From Marinobacter caseinilyticus (GTDB lineage Bacteria > Pseudomonadota > Gammaproteobacteria > Pseudomonadales > Oleiphilaceae): 64,000 nt of DNA. Positions 1-9,042 of the stretch are shown here, in pieces; position 1 is the first letter of the stretch; each line of letters begins with the position of its first letter. Made by a program: the position numbers and the translations under genes. A model generated the notes under the pieces. It made no database searches, was not told where the DNA came from, and saw nothing but the letters and a program-made list of their open reading frames with translations. Where the stretch lies: NCBI RefSeq assembly GCF_011074955.1, contig NZ_WUQJ01000011.1:1-64000 (forward strand). Reading direction: 5' to 3'.

Positions 1-361
1 CAGTTAAACGTCTATTGGCGACAAGAAGGTAATTATCTAAGTCACCCTCACAAATAAGCTTTTTGATCCTTGGAATTTCTTTCTGGATAACGCAGCTTTC
101 GTTATCTTTGCTATAGAATTCACTCTCGGTAAAGCTTTTGTTTAATCCGATAGTATGCTTTGCTTGGATTATCGTAATTCCCTTCCATGGGGATGAGTTG
201 CTAGGGAATGCATCAGCTGTTCCGACAAACTTTGCATCACGCCCGCCATCTGGTCCTTTTGCAAAGCCTTGGGTGGATAATCCAAACAGTCGTTGGGATA
301 GCGCCAGTACCAAATCTTCGAATTGGCCATCACTTAAATCAGAATATGCAAATTTTGCCAT
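1..361 (-). CDS. PD-(D/E)XK nuclease-like protein, N-terminal part (ABC-3C/Mrr type)
   Basis: Reading the minus strand from an ATG at 361 gives an open frame of 120 codons that runs off the window. It begins MAKFAYSDLSDGQFEDLV. The helix with Glu in FEDLV, the Asp in GPDGGRDAKF and the IIQAKH strand match the E...D...QxK core of restriction-endonuclease-fold (Mrr-like) domains. The wording around these motifs resembles the nuclease domain of ABC-three-component (ABC-3C) conflict-system effectors, as I remember that family. The C-terminus, which would decide the family, is outside the window. Codon use is AT-richer than in the chromosomal genes that follow, suggesting horizontal transfer. The start fits the family well: little sequence precedes the first helix. 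A plain Mrr-type restriction enzyme is the main alternative. Confidence 0.6.
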   Translation of the reverse strand, partial: MAKFAYSDLSDGQFEDLVLALSQRLFGLSTQGFAKGPDGGRDAKFVGTADAFPSNSSPWKGITIIQAKHTIGLNKSFTESEFYSKDNESCVIQKEIPRIKKLICEGDLDNYLLVANRRLT

Positions 362-740
362 TTTCTATAGTGCCTACTGAGTGGTGCTCAAACGGATGCT
401 GCGCTTGCTAACAAAAATATACTCTAAGGCCACCATTCGCAAACTTGCGCGGAATCGGCAGTGATTCGATCCAGTGATCCCCGCACAATCGATTTTTCGC
501 CCTAGACGCTGGTTCATTGAGCTAATGGGGTGGTTTTGCTTGATCCATCTCTCAATCTGCTTTCGCTTTACTACGTCGGGTGAGGCATGCCTACGTTGAA
601 ATTGAGAACCTATGAGAAATGGTGAGAACATACTGAGGTTATCCACAGTTAGCGAAGGCGTTTGTATGGGCCGCTCCTGTGACTAAATTTAAGAAAAGTG
701 CTTACATAATGCTTACAATTGAGGATATAGAAACAACAAA
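362..740. other. AT-richer intergenic/island segment, no convincing gene
   Basis: This stretch lies between the nuclease-like gene and the tRNA-Phe terminator. It is visibly richer in A and T than the sequence beyond the tRNA. A 90-codon minus-strand frame (374-646) exists but shows no domain I recognise and no good ribosome binding site, so I do not call it a gene. I see no integrase within the window. Confidence 0.5.
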
Positions 741-757
741 GCCCGCACAAGGCGGGC
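741..757 (-). terminator. Rho-independent terminator after tRNA-Phe
   Basis: A six-base-pair GC stem (GCCCGC/GCGGGC) closes a five-base loop. On the minus strand it is followed by a T-rich run (TTTGTTGTTT). It sits about 17 bases past the CCA end of tRNA-Phe, in the right orientation to end that transcript. Confidence 0.8.
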
Positions 758-774
758 TAAGTAATTGAAATAAT

Positions 775-850
775 TGGTGCCCGGAGGCGGAATCGAACCA
801 CCGACACGAGGATTTTCAATCCTCTGCTCTACCAACTGAGCTATCCGGGC
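775..850 (-). tRNA. tRNA-Phe (GAA)
   Basis: The minus strand reads as a complete 76-nt tRNA with encoded CCA. The acceptor stem is GCCCGGA/TCCGGGC, the D-loop reads AGCTCAGTTGGTAGAGC, the anticodon loop is TTGAAAA with anticodon GAA, and the T-arm is GGTTCGATTCC. The anticodon assigns phenylalanine. The 3' end faces the AT-rich segment that carries a nuclease-like gene, and tRNA 3' ends are common integration sites. It has its own promoter and terminator. Confidence 0.97.
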
Positions 851-891
851 GTTGCGGTTAACCCCGAAAGGTGTCACTGCAACGGGGCGCT

Positions 892-920
892 ATTAAACCG
901 GTTTCGGTTGTTTGAGTCAA
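892..920 (-). promoter_or_regulatory. tRNA-Phe promoter with GC-rich discriminator
   Basis: On the minus strand a -35 box TTGACT (915-920) and a -10 box TTTAAT (892-897) are separated by 17 bases. They are followed at once by a GC-rich discriminator (GCGCCCCG). That combination is typical of stable-RNA promoters under stringent control. The expected start lies about 35 bases before the tRNA. Confidence 0.65.
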
Positions 921-982
921 GACCGGGAGGTGAAAAAACCGGAGACCTGGCGCCTTTGGTTATTAGTTGATCAATCAGGTGG

Positions 983-1258
983 TTAGGATGCTTCCGGCGG
1001 CACGTAGCCCTCAGCCTGGTCGAACGGCTCATTTTTGAGGAAGCGCTCCATCTGAGCCTGCAGGTATTTGCGCGAGTTGGGGTCCATCATATTGAGATGT
1101 TTTTCATTGATCAGCATGGTCTGTTGGCTCTGCCATTCCTGCCAGGCTTTCTTGGATACATTGAGGTAAATGTCTTCGCCTTTTTTGCCCGGCATGGGCG
1201 GAAAGTCCAGGCCTTCAAGCTCTTTCTGAAATTTGCGGCAGAATACTGTGCGGCTCAT
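983..1258 (-). CDS. yggX: YggX family probable Fe(2+)-trafficking protein
   Basis: The product is a 91-residue protein starting [10 protein letters not shown], the usual length and start of YggX (about 90 residues). The conserved Cys7, the [11 protein letters not shown] segment and the [16 protein letters not shown] segment are family hallmarks. YggX protects Fe-S clusters against oxidative damage and is linked to labile iron handling in the cytoplasm. A longer frame extends upstream to 1390 but the extra 44 residues do not look like YggX and overlap mutY, so the start at 1258 is preferred. It lies just downstream of mutY, the order seen in E. coli and Pseudomonas, where the Fe-S enzyme MutY is thought to benefit from it. 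Confidence 0.95.
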   Translation of the reverse strand: MSRTVFCRKFQKELEGLDFPPMPGKKGEDIYLNVSKKAWQEWQSQQTMLINEKHLNMMDPNSRKYLQAQMERFLKNEPFDQAEGYVPPEAS

Positions 1259-1313
1259 GTTGGCTCCTGTGTGGGCGGGCGGGTGATCGACGATTACCCC
1301 GGATGATAACAGA

Positions 1314-2378
1314 TCAAAGCAGCAAGGGCTGCGCCGGCGAGGTGAGCAGTGTGCGAACAGGCGCTGGTAACCCCAGGCTAAGCGCTTCATCGCGGAAGAC
1401 CCAGCGGGTACTGGAGGGGTCCGCTACCCGATGGCCGTTAATTACGGCAAGGCGAGCGGGTTGAATGTGGAGATGATAGTGGCTGAACGTGTGCCGAAAG
1501 CCGTCGCTGATTTCGGCGTCGGTACAGCTTACACCGAAGCTGTCCTCGCAGGCTTGAGACAGCTCGTCGGCTGTGTAAGCGGCGTCGAGTTCGGGCAGGC
1601 TCCAGAGGCCACCCCAGATGCCACTGGGCGGGCGGCGTTCGAGTAAGACACGGCCATCACGGTCTTCCAGAATGATCATCCAGGTGGTTTTTTCCGGCTT
1701 GGGTTTTTTCGGTTTGCCACCCGGGTATCGGGCGACCTCGCTCTGATCAAAAGCGCTGCAGCCCTGCTGCAGCGGGCATTGGTGGCAGTCAGGGCGGGTG
1801 CGGGTACAGACCAGTGCGCCCAGGTCCATGATGGCTTGGGTGTAGTCTCTGATGCGCTTGTCCGGCGTATGGGCTTCGGCGTGCAGCCACAGCTGTTTCA
1901 TGACCTGGGTCTGGCCAGGCCATCCGGGCACGGCATGGTAGCGGGCCAGGACGCGTTTGACATTGCCGTCCAGGATGGCGGCCCGTAACTGAAAAGCCTG
2001 GGCCAGAATGGCCGCGGCCGTGGAGCGACCAATACCGGGCAGGGCTTCCAGTTGCGCCTGGTCGGCCGGGAACTCACCGTGGTGTTCGATGACGACCGAT
2101 TGAGCGGCTTTTTGCAGGTTGCGGGCGCGGGCGTAATAGCCGAGCCCGGACCAGTGTCCGAGTACATCGTCTACCGGCGCATCCGCCAGTGTGTGCACAT
2201 CCGGAAAGCGTGCCATGAACGCCTGGAAGTAGGGGATAACGGTGTTGACCTGGGTTTGTTGCAGCATGATTTCCGAGACCCACACCCGATACGGGTTTCG
2301 GTCTTCATGCCACGGCAGGTTTTTCCTGCCGTGCCGGTCGTACCAGCACAGCAGGCGATGGGCGACGCTGTCGGGCAT
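1314..2378 (-). CDS. mutY: A/G-specific adenine DNA glycosylase MutY
   Basis: MutY removes adenine mispaired with 8-oxoguanine or G in base excision repair. The 354-residue product has the catalytic Glu (Glu36 in [10 protein letters not shown]), the helix-hairpin-helix [13 protein letters not shown] around residues 113-125, and the catalytic Asp near 137 ([10 protein letters not shown]). The [4Fe-4S] cysteines are at 191, 198, 201 and 207, spaced C-x6-C-x2-C-x5-C. The C-terminal third is a NUDIX-like 8-oxoG recognition domain. Its ATG overlaps the stop of asmA by one base (TAATG), so translation is probably coupled. Length matches the family (about 350). Confidence 0.97.
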   Translation of the reverse strand: MPDSVAHRLLCWYDRHGRKNLPWHEDRNPYRVWVSEIMLQQTQVNTVIPYFQAFMARFPDVHTLADAPVDDVLGHWSGLGYYARARNLQKAAQSVVIEHHGEFPADQAQLEALPGIGRSTAAAILAQAFQLRAAILDGNVKRVLARYHAVPGWPGQTQVMKQLWLHAEAHTPDKRIRDYTQAIMDLGALVCTRTRPDCHQCPLQQGCSAFDQSEVARYPGGKPKKPKPEKTTWMIILEDRDGRVLLERRPPSGIWGGLWSLPELDAAYTADELSQACEDSFGVSCTDAEISDGFRHTFSHYHLHIQPARLAVINGHRVADPSSTRWVFRDEALSLGLPAPVRTLLTSPAQPLLL

Positions 2379-4576
2379 TACTTGAACAAGCCTTTTAACG
2401 CATCTTTGACCTTGTCGCCACTTTCGGAACCAAGCTTTTCTTCCAGTTTTTTACCGACTTTTTCATCGATGGCTTTGTCGATTTTTTCCTCGGCTTTTTT
2501 GCGAGCCGCGTTAGCCGCCATGGTTTTGAGCGTATCGCGGAAGCGTGAACCGTCAAATGAGCACAACTTGGCGGGGTCTTCCGAGAAATTGCCGCGACAC
2601 TCGACTGGAATCACGGCACCCTTGACGTAATCGGTGACACGGCATGCGTTGTCACGATGGACCTCGCCAACGACTCGCAAGCCAATTTCATAGTTCAGAT
2701 CGGACGCTTTCAGATCAACCGAGCCGTCGCCGCGTAATTCCATTCCGGCCAGCGCCGCGACCAGATCGGTATTGTTTAGGGTGTTGCCGTCTATTTTCAG
2801 GGTGCCCTTCATGTCGTTAAAGGGCGTGCTGGTGCCCCAATCGGAGGTTGAGAGGCTCTCGCCATTGGCCAACGCGATGCCTTGGCAGGCCATTCGAGTG
2901 ATGTTCATGCGAGTGAATTGACCTTCGGCGAGATTGAAGTTGATCTCACCGTTCGCCTTCTCACGCAGAACGGAAACCCGGTTGCCCTGGGTTTTGACAT
3001 CAATGTTGATGTTGGCCGCGCCGGACAGCAGGTCGAGCTCCGCCAGGTCCTTGAGCATGGGCAGGGTTTTGACGTTGGTGACTTTGCTGCCAATGACCCA
3101 GGCCGGATTGTCGGTGCGGGCGTCCAGAGTAGCATTGGTGGTGAAACTGCCGTCGTAGAGCTTGCCGCTGAACTCACTGAGCTTGAGTATGCCGTTATTG
3201 GCGGTTATCACGGATTTGATGTCGTTGATGGTCAGGTTGCTGACGACCAATTCACTCAGCCCAAGGTTGATGTCGAGTGCCAGCTCTCGCAGTGTTTGCA
3301 AGGGCAGCAGATCGCCCTCTTCAGTCTGGCCTGCTGCGCTGGTCTTGCTCGGTTCGGCGCTGGATGGGGCGGTATCTTCTTCGCTGGTCGGTGGCAGATA
3401 CCGGTCTGCGTTGAAACTGTCGCCGGTGAGCTTGAGGCCAATGGCTTGGTTTGCGAGGCCATAGCTGGCCATTCCGTTAAAGGTGGTGTCGTCGACCTTT
3501 ATTATGAGGCTGCTGAGCTCCAGCTTGCCTGACGGCCCACCAATGCTGGTCGAGAAGCCCAGGGCGTTCAGCACATCCGGGTCGTCGGTCTCAATCTCGG
3601 CCTGGCCAAGATTTGACAGCAATTGTTTGAGTGAGAATTCCGGAATTTTAAGGTCACCACTGATGGTTGGCTGGTCGCCGAAACCGGACACGCTCAGGTT
3701 TGTGTTGAGCTCCAGGTTTGCCAGTGTTGCCCTTAAGTTGGTCAGCATGGCCGTTTGGTTTTCGAGGTTGGCTTTGATCGCACCGGTCAGTCGGGTCTGG
3801 ACGGTCTTCTCGCCAAACGGCTTGCCGCTGAGTTCGAACTGGCTGTCGAGGCCACTGACTTCAAATTCACTTAAAGCTTCGTTGGCGGCCAGTTGGGCGT
3901 TGATACGGCCGTCCACTGCAAAGGCCGGTTCGCCGGTGGAGAAGCGGAATGCCAGCTCCAATGGAAATTGCTGACCCAGTTTGATCTGGCTCGCCGCGAG
4001 GCTGAAATCTTCCAGGGTGATGGACTGGCCCGAGCTGAGATCGTCGTAATGTACCTGGGCATTGGTGATGCGGACGTCTTCCACATTAAAATTGAGCGGG
4101 GCGCTGGCGGTGGGTTCGGCGTCGTCCGTGGGTGCCGTTTCCGGTTGCGCCTCGGCGGCTTGCTCAGTCGCATTCGCCTCGCCTGCAGGTTCGGGCATCA
4201 CCCGGGTCCAGTTGCCGGTGCCGTTTTTGGCCACGCTCAGTCGGGCGTCCAGGCCATCCAGTACGAACGTGTCCACCTGCGGCGACATGGTAATTAACGA
4301 CCAGAAGTTGACCTGGGCAATCAGTTGGTCCAGCTTCACCAGACGTTCACCGTCCAGTGTTGCCTCCACGTTATTCAGCTCAAGGCCCAGGGGAATGAAT
4401 GACCAGCCGATATTGCCCGCCAGTATCAGATCGAGATTGGTGTTGTCCTCGACGACCTGCTCGATTTGCGGTTTGTAGGTGTTGGGGTCGATGACAAGTA
4501 TGGCGACACCGACAGCGACGACGGCAAATACCATCAGCCCAAACAGCGCAAGAACGATATTGCGGACAGCTTTCAT
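2378..4576 (-). CDS. asmA: AsmA family protein
   Basis: The product has 732 residues, with a single N-terminal membrane anchor (about residues 5-30) and a long periplasmic region rich in repeated beta-strand segments, typical of AsmA. Current work places AsmA-like proteins among bridge-like lipid transfer factors between the inner and outer membranes. A low-complexity Ala/Glu/Pro/Thr stretch near residues 130-160 looks like a linker. The C-terminal end is Lys-rich and predicted helical (KKAEEKIDKAIDEKVGKK). It is the first gene of asmA-mutY-yggX on the minus strand. Position beside mutY and his genes is the same as in Pseudomonas. Confidence 0.9.
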   Translation of the reverse strand: MKAVRNIVLALFGLMVFAVVAVGVAILVIDPNTYKPQIEQVVEDNTNLDLILAGNIGWSFIPLGLELNNVEATLDGERLVKLDQLIAQVNFWSLITMSPQVDTFVLDGLDARLSVAKNGTGNWTRVMPEPAGEANATEQAAEAQPETAPTDDAEPTASAPLNFNVEDVRITNAQVHYDDLSSGQSITLEDFSLAASQIKLGQQFPLELAFRFSTGEPAFAVDGRINAQLAANEALSEFEVSGLDSQFELSGKPFGEKTVQTRLTGAIKANLENQTAMLTNLRATLANLELNTNLSVSGFGDQPTISGDLKIPEFSLKQLLSNLGQAEIETDDPDVLNALGFSTSIGGPSGKLELSSLIIKVDDTTFNGMASYGLANQAIGLKLTGDSFNADRYLPPTSEEDTAPSSAEPSKTSAAGQTEEGDLLPLQTLRELALDINLGLSELVVSNLTINDIKSVITANNGILKLSEFSGKLYDGSFTTNATLDARTDNPAWVIGSKVTNVKTLPMLKDLAELDLLSGAANINIDVKTQGNRVSVLREKANGEINFNLAEGQFTRMNITRMACQGIALANGESLSTSDWGTSTPFNDMKGTLKIDGNTLNNTDLVAALAGMELRGDGSVDLKASDLNYEIGLRVVGEVHRDNACRVTDYVKGAVIPVECRGNFSEDPAKLCSFDGSRFRDTLKTMAANAARKKAEEKIDKAIDEKVGKKLEEKLGSESGDKVKDALKGLFK

Positions 4577-4784
4577 GGTTTAGCATCCTTTCGATTTAAA
4601 ATGGGCGGATTGTCTCGAGAGCATCAAGGATAACGTAGACGGCTTGAAATTAAAGGTGATGCAATATGACAAAACGTTAGTGTTAAGACAGAATACGTCA
4701 TTAATAGCCAAAGGGTGTAGGTGGGTGGTGTTTATCACCTTTCAGTCCTTTTGGGGCAGATCAATAATAAAAGAGGAGTTGAGA

Positions 4785-5246
4785 GTGGCTATCACGGTAT
4801 CCATCGAGTTAAATCGCGACATTGAAATCCCCGGCCCATACGACGACGTGTTTGACCTGCTGGCCGATGTGCCCAGGTCAGCCAGTCACTTTCCCAAGGT
4901 GGACAAGCTGGTGGATCTGGGTGACAACGCCTATCGCTGGGAAATGGATAAAATTGGCGTTGATAAACATGCGATTCAGTCCGTGTACGCCAGTCAGTAC
5001 TCCGCCGATCGGGAGGGCGGAAAAATCACCTGGACGCCGGTCAAAGGTGAGGGCAATGGCGTGGTGAAAGGCTCCTGGGTATTAACCAGCAAGGACGACA
5101 ATACCACGCGCGCGAAATTCCAGACTTCCGCAGAGCTGACGTTGCCGTTGCCAGGGTTATTGAAGTTGGCTATCAGCCCGGTGATCAAGCATGAGTTCAA
5201 CAGCTTGGTTGATACTTACATGGCGAACTTGAAAAAAGCGTTCTGA
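4785..5246 (+). CDS. SRPBCC (START-like) family protein
   Basis: The product is about 153 residues and fits the polyketide cyclase/START-like fold: an N-terminal strand ending in IPGPYDDVFDLLADVPRSASHFP, several beta strands, and a long C-terminal helix (FNSLVDTYMANLKKAF). Such proteins bind hydrophobic ligands in a cavity; the ligand here is unknown. I chose the GTG at 4785 because AGAGGAG lies six bases before it; the open frame extends upstream to 4644 but that part looks non-coding. It is divergent from asmA and upstream of hisB, apparently a single-gene unit. Confidence 0.7.
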   Translation: MAITVSIELNRDIEIPGPYDDVFDLLADVPRSASHFPKVDKLVDLGDNAYRWEMDKIGVDKHAIQSVYASQYSADREGGKITWTPVKGEGNGVVKGSWVLTSKDDNTTRAKFQTSAELTLPLPGLLKLAISPVIKHEFNSLVDTYMANLKKAF

Positions 5247-5313
5247 CAAGAAGTACTTGAATTTCCGGGGCGGCGAGCCGGTAATGGTGCAGGACGAAGA
5301 CCGGTAGAACAGG

Positions 5314-5319
5314 TATAAT
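5314..5319 (+). promoter_or_regulatory. Possible -10 box before hisB
   Basis: A perfect TATAAT lies 50 bases upstream of the hisB start codon. No good -35 hexamer is seen 16-18 bases further upstream, so this is only a candidate promoter element for the hisBHAF group. Confidence 0.3.
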
Positions 5320-5369
5320 TCTCGTTCACTTGATATCGGCTTTTGCCGCCTAATGACTTTGGAGACCCC

Positions 5370-5963
5370 ATGGCCGAACGTAAGGCACGGGTAGAGCGAA
5401 ATACCCTCGAAACTCAGATCACCGTTGAAATCAATCTGGACGGCACGGGGCAGTCCCGGTTCGAAACCGGCGTGCACTTTCTTGATCACATGATGGATCA
5501 GATCGCACGTCACGGACTGGTCGATCTGGATATTGTTGCGAAAGGCGATCTGCACATTGACGACCACCACACTGTGGAAGACATTGGCATTACGCTGGGT
5601 CAGGCCTTCAAGGCGGCCGTGGGTGACAAAAAAGGGATTCGTCGCTATGGCCATGCTTACGTGCCGCTGGATGAAGCCCTGTCACGGGTGGTGATTGATT
5701 TGTCCGGTCGTCCCGGACTGACCATGGATGTCCCTTATACCCGAGGCTCAGTGGGTGGCTTTGACGTTGACCTGTTTGGCGAGTTTTTCCATGGTTTCGT
5801 CAATCACTCCATGGTGACGTTGCACATCGACAACCTCAAAGGCAAAAACACTCACCACCAGATTGAGACCGTGTTCAAAGCATTCGGTCGCGCCCTGCGA
5901 ATGGCGATTGAGTCGGATGAGCGCATGGCTGGTGTGGTCGCCTCTACCAAAGGCTCGCTGTAA
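5370..5963 (+). CDS. hisB: Imidazoleglycerol-phosphate dehydratase HisB
   Basis: HisB dehydrates imidazole glycerol phosphate to imidazole acetol phosphate in histidine biosynthesis. The 197-residue product is the monofunctional form, without the phosphatase half found in E. coli. Metal-binding motifs are visible: [24 protein letters not shown] and the second-half FFHGFVNHS. The start [12 protein letters not shown] at 5370 has GGAGA just upstream; the frame is open nine codons further but lacks family similarity. It heads a hisB-hisH-hisA-hisF cluster. Confidence 0.97.
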   Translation: MAERKARVERNTLETQITVEINLDGTGQSRFETGVHFLDHMMDQIARHGLVDLDIVAKGDLHIDDHHTVEDIGITLGQAFKAAVGDKKGIRRYGHAYVPLDEALSRVVIDLSGRPGLTMDVPYTRGSVGGFDVDLFGEFFHGFVNHSMVTLHIDNLKGKNTHHQIETVFKAFGRALRMAIESDERMAGVVASTKGSL

Positions 5964-5987
5964 CCCGTTTCGGAGCTCTATTCTGTA

Positions 5988-6626
5988 ATGAAAACCCTGG
6001 CCATTATCGATTACGGGATGGGTAATCTCCATTCCGTCAGCAAGGCAGTGGAACACGTTGCGCCGGATACCCGGGTCTTAGTGACCGCGGATCCCGCTCA
6101 GATACGCAGCGCAGACCGGGTCATTTTGCCGGGTGTCGGCGCGATCCGGGATTGCATGGCCGAGATTCGTCGCCTGGGCGTCGACGACCTGGTTCGAGAG
6201 GTGTCGTCGGACCGGCCATTGCTGGGTATCTGTGTCGGCATGCAAGCCTTGATGTCCCGAAGCGAGGAAAACGGCTGGGTGGATTGCATCAATCTATTTC
6301 CCGCCGAGGTGCGATTTTTCGGGCAGAACCTTGAAGAAGAGGGCGTCCGCCTGAAGGTTCCCCACATGGGCTGGAACGAGGTGCACCAGACCGTGGATCA
6401 CCCAGTGTGGCATGGCATACCGGACGGTGACCGCTTCTATTTTGTGCACAGCTACTACGCCGAAGCGGAGCATAATGCCGATATTGCCGGTCGCACGCAC
6501 TACGGTGTTGATTTGGCTGCGGCGGTTGCACGAGACAATATTTTTGCCGTGCAGTTTCACCCCGAAAAGAGCCATCGGGCGGGCCTGCAACTGCTAAAAA
6601 ACTTTGTGCAGTGGTCGGGTACCTGA
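5988..6626 (+). CDS. hisH: Imidazole glycerol phosphate synthase glutaminase subunit HisH
   Basis: HisH hydrolyses glutamine and passes ammonia to HisF. The 212-residue class I glutamine amidotransferase shows the N-terminal [12 protein letters not shown] motif, the nucleophile Cys82 in GICVGMQ, and the His191/Glu193 pair in FHPEKSH. It begins 24 bases after hisB and is followed 44 bases later by hisA. Both HisH and HisF are present, so the heterodimer can form. Confidence 0.97.
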   Translation: MKTLAIIDYGMGNLHSVSKAVEHVAPDTRVLVTADPAQIRSADRVILPGVGAIRDCMAEIRRLGVDDLVREVSSDRPLLGICVGMQALMSRSEENGWVDCINLFPAEVRFFGQNLEEEGVRLKVPHMGWNEVHQTVDHPVWHGIPDGDRFYFVHSYYAEAEHNADIAGRTHYGVDLAAAVARDNIFAVQFHPEKSHRAGLQLLKNFVQWSGT

Positions 6627-6670
6627 TTGCTGCTCTGCCTAATTGAAAGACTGATAACGGAATCTCCCTC

Positions 6671-7420
6671 ATGTTGATTATTCCCGCCATTGATTTGAAA
6701 GACGGTAAATGTGTTCGCCTGCGTCAGGGCCGCATGGAAGACTCCACGGTGTTCTCGGATGACCCGGTTGAGATCGCCACTCGCTGGGTCGACGCGGGTG
6801 CCCGCCGATTGCATTTGGTGGATCTCAATGGTGCGTTTGCCGGTGAACCGGTGAATGGCGAAATCGTTCAGGCCATTGCCCGTAAATACCCTGACCTGCC
6901 GATCCAGATTGGCGGCGGCATCCGGTCTTCAGAAACGATAGAAGCCTACCTGAATGCAGGCGTGCAATGGGTCATTATTGGCACTAAGGCGGTGAAGGAG
7001 CCGGAGTTTGTCACGGCAATGTGCAAGCGTTTTCCGGGTCATATCATTGTGGGCCTGGATGCCAAGGATGGGCGGGTGGCGACCGACGGCTGGGCAGAGG
7101 TGTCAGACGTGATGGCAACGGATTTGGCAAAGCGGTTTGCCAACGATGGCGTGGACGCGATTGTGTACACCGACATTAGCCGCGACGGCATGATGCAAGG
7201 TGTGAATGTAGAGGCAACGGCCGCGCTGGCCGAGGCGGCGGGCATCCCGGTGATCGCCTCGGGTGGCGTGACCAATATGGACGACCTGATGCAGCTGGCG
7301 GATGTGGCCGACCGGGGCATTCTGGGCGCCATTACTGGACGTGCCATCTATGAAGGGACATTGGATGTAGCGGAAGCCCAGGCCTGGTGTGACAGCCTGG
7401 GTGCAAGGTCGGAGCTCTGA
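6671..7420 (+). CDS. hisA: ProFAR isomerase HisA
   Basis: HisA isomerises the aminoaldose ProFAR to the aminoketose PRFAR. The 249-residue (beta/alpha)8 barrel starts [17 protein letters not shown] with catalytic Asp8, and carries the second-half Asp in [13 protein letters not shown]. The paired phosphate-binding motifs GGGIRS and ASGGV are intact. It is separated from hisF by one base, so the two are almost certainly co-translated. Confidence 0.97.
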   Translation: MLIIPAIDLKDGKCVRLRQGRMEDSTVFSDDPVEIATRWVDAGARRLHLVDLNGAFAGEPVNGEIVQAIARKYPDLPIQIGGGIRSSETIEAYLNAGVQWVIIGTKAVKEPEFVTAMCKRFPGHIIVGLDAKDGRVATDGWAEVSDVMATDLAKRFANDGVDAIVYTDISRDGMMQGVNVEATAALAEAAGIPVIASGGVTNMDDLMQLADVADRGILGAITGRAIYEGTLDVAEAQAWCDSLGARSEL

Positions 7421-7421
7421 T

Positions 7422-8195
7422 ATGGCGTTGGCAAAACGGATCATTCCTTGCCTGGATGTGGACAAAGGACGCGTTGTAAAAGGTGTCAACTTTGTGGATA
7501 TCCGCGATGCCGGTGACCCGGTGGAAGTCGCTCGCAAATACAATGAGCAGGGTGCCGACGAGATTACATTTCTAGATATCACGGCCAGTCACGAAAGCCG
7601 GGACACCACCTATGAGACGGTGGAACGAATGGCCAGCGAGGTCTTTATCCCGCTGACGGTCGGTGGCGGTGTGCGTACGGTTGAGGATATCCGCAAGCTG
7701 CTCAATGCTGGCGCCGATAAGGTAAGCATCAATACCGCGGCGGTGTTTGATCCGGACTTCGTGCGGAAAGCGGCGGAGCGGTTTGGCAGCCAGTGCATTG
7801 TGGTGGCAATTGATGCCAAGCGCGTGAGCAAAGCCGGCGAAGTGCCGCGCTGGGAAATATTTACCCACGGTGGCCGCAAGCCAACCGGTCTGGATGCGGT
7901 CGAATGGGCAAAGAAAATGACCGCCCTGGGCGCCGGAGAGTTGCTGCTTACGAGCATGGACCGGGATGGCACCAAGGTAGGATTTGACCTGGGCCTGACC
8001 CGGGCAATCAGCGATGCGGTGTCGGTGCCAGTCATTGCATCGGGGGGTGTTGGTGAGCTACAGCATCTGGCTGACGGGGTCACCGAGGGGGGTGCCGATG
8101 CCGTATTGGCGGCGTCCATTTTCCATTTTGGCCAACACACTATTCCGGAAGCCAAGGCCTTTATGAAGGCGCAGGGTATTGAAATCCGCGATTAG
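7422..8195 (+). CDS. hisF: Imidazole glycerol phosphate synthase cyclase subunit HisF
   Basis: HisF uses ammonia from HisH to convert PRFAR to imidazole glycerol phosphate and AICAR. The 257-residue (beta/alpha)8 barrel starts [21 protein letters not shown] with the catalytic Asp in CLDVD and the second catalytic Asp in [13 protein letters not shown]. The start at 7422 lies one base after the hisA stop; an earlier in-frame start would overlap hisA. It is the last gene of the cluster and converges on the yibQ-like gene with only 12 bases between. Confidence 0.97.
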   Translation: MALAKRIIPCLDVDKGRVVKGVNFVDIRDAGDPVEVARKYNEQGADEITFLDITASHESRDTTYETVERMASEVFIPLTVGGGVRTVEDIRKLLNAGADKVSINTAAVFDPDFVRKAAERFGSQCIVVAIDAKRVSKAGEVPRWEIFTHGGRKPTGLDAVEWAKKMTALGAGELLLTSMDRDGTKVGFDLGLTRAISDAVSVPVIASGGVGELQHLADGVTEGGADAVLAASIFHFGQHTIPEAKAFMKAQGIEIRD

Positions 8196-8207
8196 CGGCG
8201 GGCGCGG

Positions 8208-9038
8208 TCAGCGCTTGTGAGCAAGTGCTGGTGAGACAGCCTCTTTGTCACCGTTAATGAACATGGCGCGGTTGTTGTTTCTCAGCGCCCACAGCGCGCT
8301 CACCGTGGCCACGGCAATGCCTTGTTCGTCAAGCTCGGGCAGTTTTTTAATAAGATAGTCCACCGTCACTTTGTGGGGGTGGCCAATGCCGATGGCACTG
8401 CCAGTGTCCCGCGCCTTCTGCACCAGTAATTTGAACTGGGCATCGACATACTCTTCCGTTTGTTCATGATCCAGAAATACGTCCCGCACCATGGTCGGTA
8501 TCCTAAATGCCTCGGCCGTTGCGCCGGCCACGGTGGTGGCGATGGTTCGGCTATCGACAAAATAGACCGGATACTGATCCAGTTCCGCCATGACCCATTC
8601 CATACGGTCCTGCATTTGGGTGAGTTGACTGCCCATATGGTTGTTAACACCCTGCACATGAGGGATCGACTGAAGGGCACGTCGCAGGACCCGGATCGTT
8701 GACAGCATGTCCATTCCAGTTTCCAGTCCGCCGGCCCCAAGGCCCAGGTTTCGGGTGTTGGCCATTGGGATATGGAGCATGATTTCTTTGTGATGCTGGT
8801 GCGCCATTTCGGCAAGCGTTGTGGTATGCCGACGATAGGGCAGGAAGGCCAGGGTGACCGGTTGCTCTAACATCGCCAGACGGCGACCTTGAGTCAGATC
8901 ATGACCCATATCATCAATGATGATGGCGATGGTCGGTGGAGGGGTGTTGTCACTGAATTCGGCGCGAACGGGCTGCGCTGCCGACGCAAGTGTCGTCAGC
9001 AGTGTGAGCGCAGTTATTAATACCAGGGCTGGCTGCAT
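8208..9038 (-). CDS. Divergent polysaccharide deacetylase family protein (YibQ-like)
   Basis: The 276-residue product has an N-terminal signal peptide ending near AAQPVRA, followed by the divergent polysaccharide deacetylase (DUF610) fold. Seen motifs are IAIIIDDMGHD, VTLAFLPYRRHT, HIPMAN, GVNNHMGSQLT, YFVDSRT and IGIGHPHKVTVD. These are typical of YibQ, a periplasmic protein whose substrate is not established. It follows ctpA by four bases and closes the gpmI-envC-ctpA-yibQ group, whose conserved association suggests a role in cell-wall maturation. Confidence 0.9.
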   Translation of the reverse strand: MQPALVLITALTLLTTLASAAQPVRAEFSDNTPPPTIAIIIDDMGHDLTQGRRLAMLEQPVTLAFLPYRRHTTTLAEMAHQHHKEIMLHIPMANTRNLGLGAGGLETGMDMLSTIRVLRRALQSIPHVQGVNNHMGSQLTQMQDRMEWVMAELDQYPVYFVDSRTIATTVAGATAEAFRIPTMVRDVFLDHEQTEEYVDAQFKLLVQKARDTGSAIGIGHPHKVTVDYLIKKLPELDEQGIAVATVSALWALRNNNRAMFINGDKEAVSPALAHKR

Positions 9039-9042
9039 AGAA

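Noticed and set aside
374..646. 90-codon minus-strand frame in the AT-rich left segment
   Set aside because: No recognisable domain, no ribosome binding site, and it lies in a stretch that looks like island intergenic DNA.
639..647. Perfect DnaA box (TTATCCACA)
   Set aside because: A single nine-base match is expected by chance about once in a window this long, and no other boxes or origin genes are nearby.
2882..3532. 216-codon plus-strand frame inside asmA
   Set aside because: It is antisense to a well-supported gene; long antisense frames are common at this GC content.
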